Of a DNA stretch of 7,479 bases, positions 7,086 to 7,479 are shown piece by piece (position 1 is the stretch's first letter; each line of letters starts with the position of its first letter). Source of the stretch: Parvibaculum sp. (GTDB lineage: Bacteria; Pseudomonadota; Alphaproteobacteria; Parvibaculales; Parvibaculaceae); contig JAGUWA010000031.1 of NCBI GenBank assembly GCA_020062605.1, positions 1 to 7,479 of the forward strand. The letters run 5' to 3'. Position numbers and translations under genes: made by a program. The notes beneath the pieces are model-generated. The model saw only the letters and a list, made by a program, of their open reading frames with translations. It did no database searches and was not told the origin of the DNA.

Positions 7086-7479
7086 ATGCTTTTATCGAAG
7101 CCGCTATCGGACATTCGCGCACCGTTCTGACATCGATGGTGCTGCTGGTCGCGGCCGGCGTCATTTCCTTCATATCGATCCCGAAGGAAGCCGACCCAGA
7201 CATTCCAATTCCGATTTTCTATGTCTCGATCGTCCATCAAGGCATCTCGCCCGAGGACGCGGAGCGCCTGCTCATTCGGCCGATGGAAACGGAACTGCGC
7301 TCGCTCGAAGGGCTGGAGGAGATCACAGCCATCGCCTCCCAGAGCCATGCCGGAATCGTGCTCGAGTTCGATGTGAACTTCGACAAGGATGCGGCGCTGC
7401 AGGACGTTCGCGAGAAGGTTGATCTTGCCCGCGCCAAACTTCCGAGCGATACGGAAGAGCCCATCGTCCGCGAGTTCAA
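7082..7479 (+). CDS. RND efflux permease, N-terminal part (cut at right edge)
   Basis: This is the start of an inner-membrane proton-driven RND pump of the AcrB/HAE1 type; 132 residues are present of an expected ~1,000. GTG 7082 overlaps the adaptor's stop (GTGA), with GGAG at 7071-7074 seven bases upstream as ribosome site. The ATG at 7086 is in another frame and the in-frame ATG 7136 would cut into the first membrane helix (residues about 15-34, TVLTSMVLLVAAGVISFISI). It continues with KEADPDIPIPIFYVSIV and GISPEDAERLLIRPMETEL, the standard entry into the porter domain, then EITAIASQSHAGIVLEFD and DVREKVDLARAKLP. The Asp and Lys residues of the proton relay lie beyond the edge. Substrate is unknown. 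Confidence 0.93.
   Translation, partial: MNAFIEAAIGHSRTVLTSMVLLVAAGVISFISIPKEADPDIPIPIFYVSIVHQGISPEDAERLLIRPMETELRSLEGLEEITAIASQSHAGIVLEFDVNFDKDAALQDVREKVDLARAKLPSDTEEPIVREF

Overview
The window (7,479 bp, high GC, all genes on the + strand) looks like chromosomal DNA of an alphaproteobacterium, possibly in the Rhizobiales/Hyphomicrobiales. This rests on codon use, the style of the iron-type ABC permease, and a PadR / membrane-fusion protein / RND layout familiar from that group. The taxon is an inference, not something the sequence proves. I see no rRNA, tRNA, CRISPR array, insertion sequence or phage gene, and no abrupt composition change.

Layout. (1) Positions 1-905 hold the 3' part of an Fe3+-type (FbpB/SfuB-like) ABC transporter permease; its start is left of the window. 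(2) A 99-bp gap with one weak hairpin leads into a two-gene lipid-metabolism unit: a FadE-type acyl-CoA dehydrogenase (1005-3272) and, 18 bp later, a large acetyl-CoA hydrolase/CoA-transferase family protein (3291-5189). (3) A 233-bp gap (5190-5422) carries AT-rich symmetric elements: a 15-bp dyad, a strong 30-bp nested palindrome and a GC-rich leader stem just before a ribosome binding site. (4) It precedes a tightly overlapping efflux operon: a PadR-family regulator (5423-5956), a membrane-fusion protein (5949-7085, 8-nt overlap) and an RND permease (7082 to the right edge, 4-nt GTGA overlap, only the first 132 residues present).

How the genes may work together. FadE performs the first oxidation of fatty-acid beta-oxidation. 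The adjacent CoA-transferase could load or unload CoA on organic or fatty acids, or recycle acetyl-CoA; its real acceptor cannot be read from sequence. The PadR protein most likely represses its own operon through the 30-bp palindrome, releasing it when a toxic compound is sensed, and the fusion protein and RND pump would then expel that compound. The two units look independently transcribed, though no strong intrinsic terminator separates them.

Novelty. All protein families here are known. The parts most worth a second look are the PadR control region, the FadE that lacks the N-terminal membrane segment of the E. coli enzyme, and the fadE/CoA-transferase pairing. I do not see evidence of a wholly new system.
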